A model generated the notes under the pieces. That model had not been told where the DNA came from. It did not search any database and was given only the letters and a program-made list of their open reading frames with translations. Shown piece by piece: positions 41,070 to 42,491 of a DNA stretch of 42,491 nucleotides; the stretch's first letter is position 1; each line of letters opens with the position of its first letter. This stretch comes from an uncultured Phycisphaerales bacterium. GTDB lineage: Bacteria > Planctomycetota > Phycisphaerae > UBA1845 > Fen-1342. Location of the stretch: NCBI GenBank assembly GCA_903914415.1, contig CAIWOY010000235.1, positions 1 to 42,491 of the forward strand, written 5' to 3'. The position numbers and the translations under genes were made by a program.

Positions 41070-41915
41070 ATGGCCGCGCGTCCCGACAGCGTTTCGCCAA
41101 CCTGGACCGTCGTCGACGCCGACGGCGCACGCACGCTGCTCGATTCGGCGGAACTCTGGCGGCACCGCGATCTGCTCCTCTTTCTTGCGTGGCGCGACAT
41201 CCGCGTCCGCTACCGCCAGACGCTGCTCGGCGCCGCCTGGGCGATCATCGAGCCGGCCATCGGCGTGCTTATCTTCACGCTGCTGTTCAACCGCCTCGCC
41301 GGAATCCAGTCCGGCACCATCCCCTACCCGCTGTCCTGCGGGGCCGCGATGCTGCTCTGGACCTTCTTTGCCCGCGCCTTGCGGGCGACGACCCTTAGCC
41401 TGGTCGCGAACGCGAGCCTCGTGGCCAAGGCCTACTTCCCCCGTCTCATCCTGCCCCTCTCCACCCTGCTCGCGACGCTGCTCGACCTGGTCTGCGCGCT
41501 CGCCGTGTTCTTCGCCCTACTTCTCTACTATGGGGTGCCGGTGGGCTGGCCGCTGCTGACGCTGCCCATCTGGGCGCTGCTGGCCGCGTTGCACGCGCTG
41601 GGCATCGGTCTGGCGCTGGCGGCGATCAACGTCCGCTACCGCGACATTTCGCAGGCCGTGCCGTTCCTCGTGCAAGTCTGGATGTTCGCCACGCCCGTGG
41701 CGTATCCACTTTCCGCGATCCCCGCGCGCTGGCTCACGCTGTACTCGTTGAATCCGCTGGTGGGCCCGGTCGAAGGGATGCGCTGGGCGCTGCTCCCCGG
41801 CTATCACTTCGATCCGCTGCTCCTGCTGCCCAGCCTTGCCATCGGCGCGCTCTTCCTCTTCGTCGGTCTCATCTGCTTCCGCCGCACCGAGCGCTGCTTC
41901 GCCGACATCGTGTAG
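41070..41915 (+). CDS. ABC-2 type polysaccharide export permease, Wzm-like
   Basis: 281 residues with six membrane segments, normal length for the family. Key features are the N-terminal amphipathic LAWRDIRVRYRQTLLGAAWAIIEP (the RDIKVRYKQT-type coupling-helix motif of O-antigen and capsule permeases), FARALRATTLSLVANASLVAKAYFPRLILP, INVRYRDISQAVPFLVQVWMFATPVAYP and SLNPLVGPVEGMRWALL. It should form the export channel for a lipid-linked glycan with a Wzt ATPase. None is adjacent; the partner is probably 15826-17154. GGAG and GAGG sites lie in the short gap before the ATG. Confidence 0.93.
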   Translation: MAARPDSVSPTWTVVDADGARTLLDSAELWRHRDLLLFLAWRDIRVRYRQTLLGAAWAIIEPAIGVLIFTLLFNRLAGIQSGTIPYPLSCGAAMLLWTFFARALRATTLSLVANASLVAKAYFPRLILPLSTLLATLLDLVCALAVFFALLLYYGVPVGWPLLTLPIWALLAALHALGIGLALAAINVRYRDISQAVPFLVQVWMFATPVAYPLSAIPARWLTLYSLNPLVGPVEGMRWALLPGYHFDPLLLLPSLAIGALFLFVGLICFRRTERCFADIV

Positions 41916-41918
41916 CGG

Positions 41919-41938
41919 CCCGCGCCGCGCGGCGCGGG
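41919..41938. terminator. GC-rich hairpin after the permease gene
   Basis: CCCGCGCC-GCGC-GGCGCGGG, 8-bp perfect stem with a 4-nt loop, starting four bases after the stop. Only a weak TT follows. Confidence 0.45.
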
Positions 41939-41993
41939 TTCGGATCGGGCGCGCTGGCCGCTTCCTGACGGGCGCGGGTCGGATCGGGCGCGC
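41931..41993 (+). repeat. Direct repeat, 23-24 bp, 40-bp period
   Basis: GGCGCGGGTTCGGATCGGGC followed by GCGC at 41931, and the same minus one T at 41971. Two copies only. Confidence 0.75.
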
Positions 41994-42154
41994 AGCGGGG
42001 GCGCGGAAGGCGGCTAGAACCGGCCATTTCGGCGGCAGGCGCGGTTCGGGTCCGTAATCGGAATGTGTTTTGGTGTCCCCGGTCCCCATGATGTGCGGCG
42101 TTGTGCAGGCGACGACGACGTGTCACCAGGCAATGGCCAATCGTCGGCCAACGA

Positions 42155-42487
42155 GGGCCGAACGAATCGCGTCGCGGACAGCGCGGGCAGCATGGGGATG
42201 GCAAGCAGCGGTCAGCTTTCAGCTAGTGCAGCGACTCGAAGAAATCTGAACGTAAGTGGAGCAGGCCGGCGGGCCTGCGTGGGCAGGCAGGGACGCCTGC
42301 CCCACTCCAGGAATGTCGCCGCTTTTGTGAGGCAGTACAGCGGCGGCGGACCGCGGGTTGCCGGGTTTGGCCGGCGTGAGCGACGCCGGCGCCGTTGTGG
42401 GGGCAACGGGGGTTGTCAGGCGAGCGCGGCAAGTTACCCAGCGGGGTCAATCGCGGCTTGCGAGGCCGAACGAACCGCGTCGCGGAC
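42155..42487 (+). repeat. Pair of about 25-bp direct repeats
   Basis: AGGCCGAACGAACCGCGTCG followed by CGGACA near 42463-42487, and the same sequence with two substitutions at 42155-42180. About 308 bases apart, in the gene-free end of the window. Confidence 0.75.
42257..42308 (-). repeat. Palindrome-rich repeat-like block
   Basis: On the minus strand this reads as GGAGTGGGGCAGGCGTCCC, then TGCCTGCCCACGCAGGC and CCGCCGGCCTGC, with several overlapping short palindromes (GGCAGGC/GCCTGCC, GCCGGCGGGC). I recall similar GGGCAGGCGTCC blocks dispersed in planctomycete genomes. Confidence 0.5.
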
Positions 42488-42491
42488 AACA

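Larger units (their letters stand above)
41916..42491. other. Terminal region without a recognised gene, rich in short repeats
   Basis: 576 bases to the window edge. No frame on either strand gives a convincing protein. It contains the hairpin at 41919-41938, a 23-bp direct repeat (41931-41954 and 41971-41993), a palindrome-rich stretch at about 42257-42308 and a 25-bp direct repeat (42155-42180 and 42463-42487). Looks like an intergenic repeat-accumulation zone. Confidence 0.6.

Noticed and set aside
1-42491. Insertion sequences, prophage, rRNA or tRNA genes
   Set aside because: No transposase, integrase or phage protein motif and no recognisable RNA gene was found by reading.

Overview
The window reads as a strongly GC-rich bacterial chromosome segment, most likely from the Planctomycetota (Phycisphaerae-like). 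This is inferred from Asp/Asn/Cys-rich DCNSNGIPDEC repeats, GACCF repeats, a type-I dockerin-like C-terminus on a secreted subtilase, a large Roco-type signalling protein, and several short palindromic intergenic repeats of a kind I associate with planctomycete genomes. No rRNA, tRNA, transposase or CRISPR array was recognised.

Layout. Positions 1-3372 hold the tail of one dockerin-type secreted protein and a complete S8 protease with an almost identical dockerin end, so they look like tandem paralogues. Positions 3477-6886 (minus strand) hold a BtpA-family protein, a TlpA-like thioredoxin and an MFS transporter. Positions 7256-10702 encode one 1148-residue protein: TIR, seven WD40 repeats, Roc-like GTPase, COR-like region, zinc ribbon and DUF4365-like nuclease fold. 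This is the best candidate for an unusual system and looks like a single-gene NLR/Roco-style immune or conflict protein.

From about 11 kb to 42 kb the window is a large exopolysaccharide / surface-glycan locus. It holds an FkbM methyltransferase, nine glycosyltransferase genes (GT2, GT4 and GT9 types), a Wzt-like ABC ATPase (15.8 kb) whose probable Wzm permease lies about 24 kb away (41.1 kb), a polyprenyl-phosphate sugar transferase, a VanZ-like membrane protein, an O-antigen ligase/polymerase-like protein, and a 1249-residue GT4-GT4-CapK/PaaK fusion. It also holds a polysaccharide deacetylase, a FemAB-like acyltransferase, a BY-kinase-type ATPase, a Wzz/GumC-like chain-length protein, a Wza-like outer-membrane lipoprotein and an ExeA-like AAA ATPase. 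Together these match the gene set known beside exosortase A (XrtA/EpsH) loci, but no exosortase or PEP-CTERM protein is visible here.

Logic of the locus. The sugar transferase would load the first sugar on undecaprenyl phosphate, and the glycosyltransferases would extend it. The Wzm/Wzt pair and/or the ligase-polymerase would export or polymerise it. The Wzz, kinase and Wza proteins would control length and outer-membrane passage. The deacetylase, FkbM, FemAB and CapK-like domains would decorate it. Genes 20048-30558 (+) and 39477-32390 (-) form two tightly packed operons with many 4-base stop/start overlaps.

The sequence between and inside these genes carries many short repeats and palindromes. 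Three of them lie inside reading frames: two in the GT9 gene and one in the sugar-transferase gene. One long inverted repeat supplies the stop codons of two converging genes.
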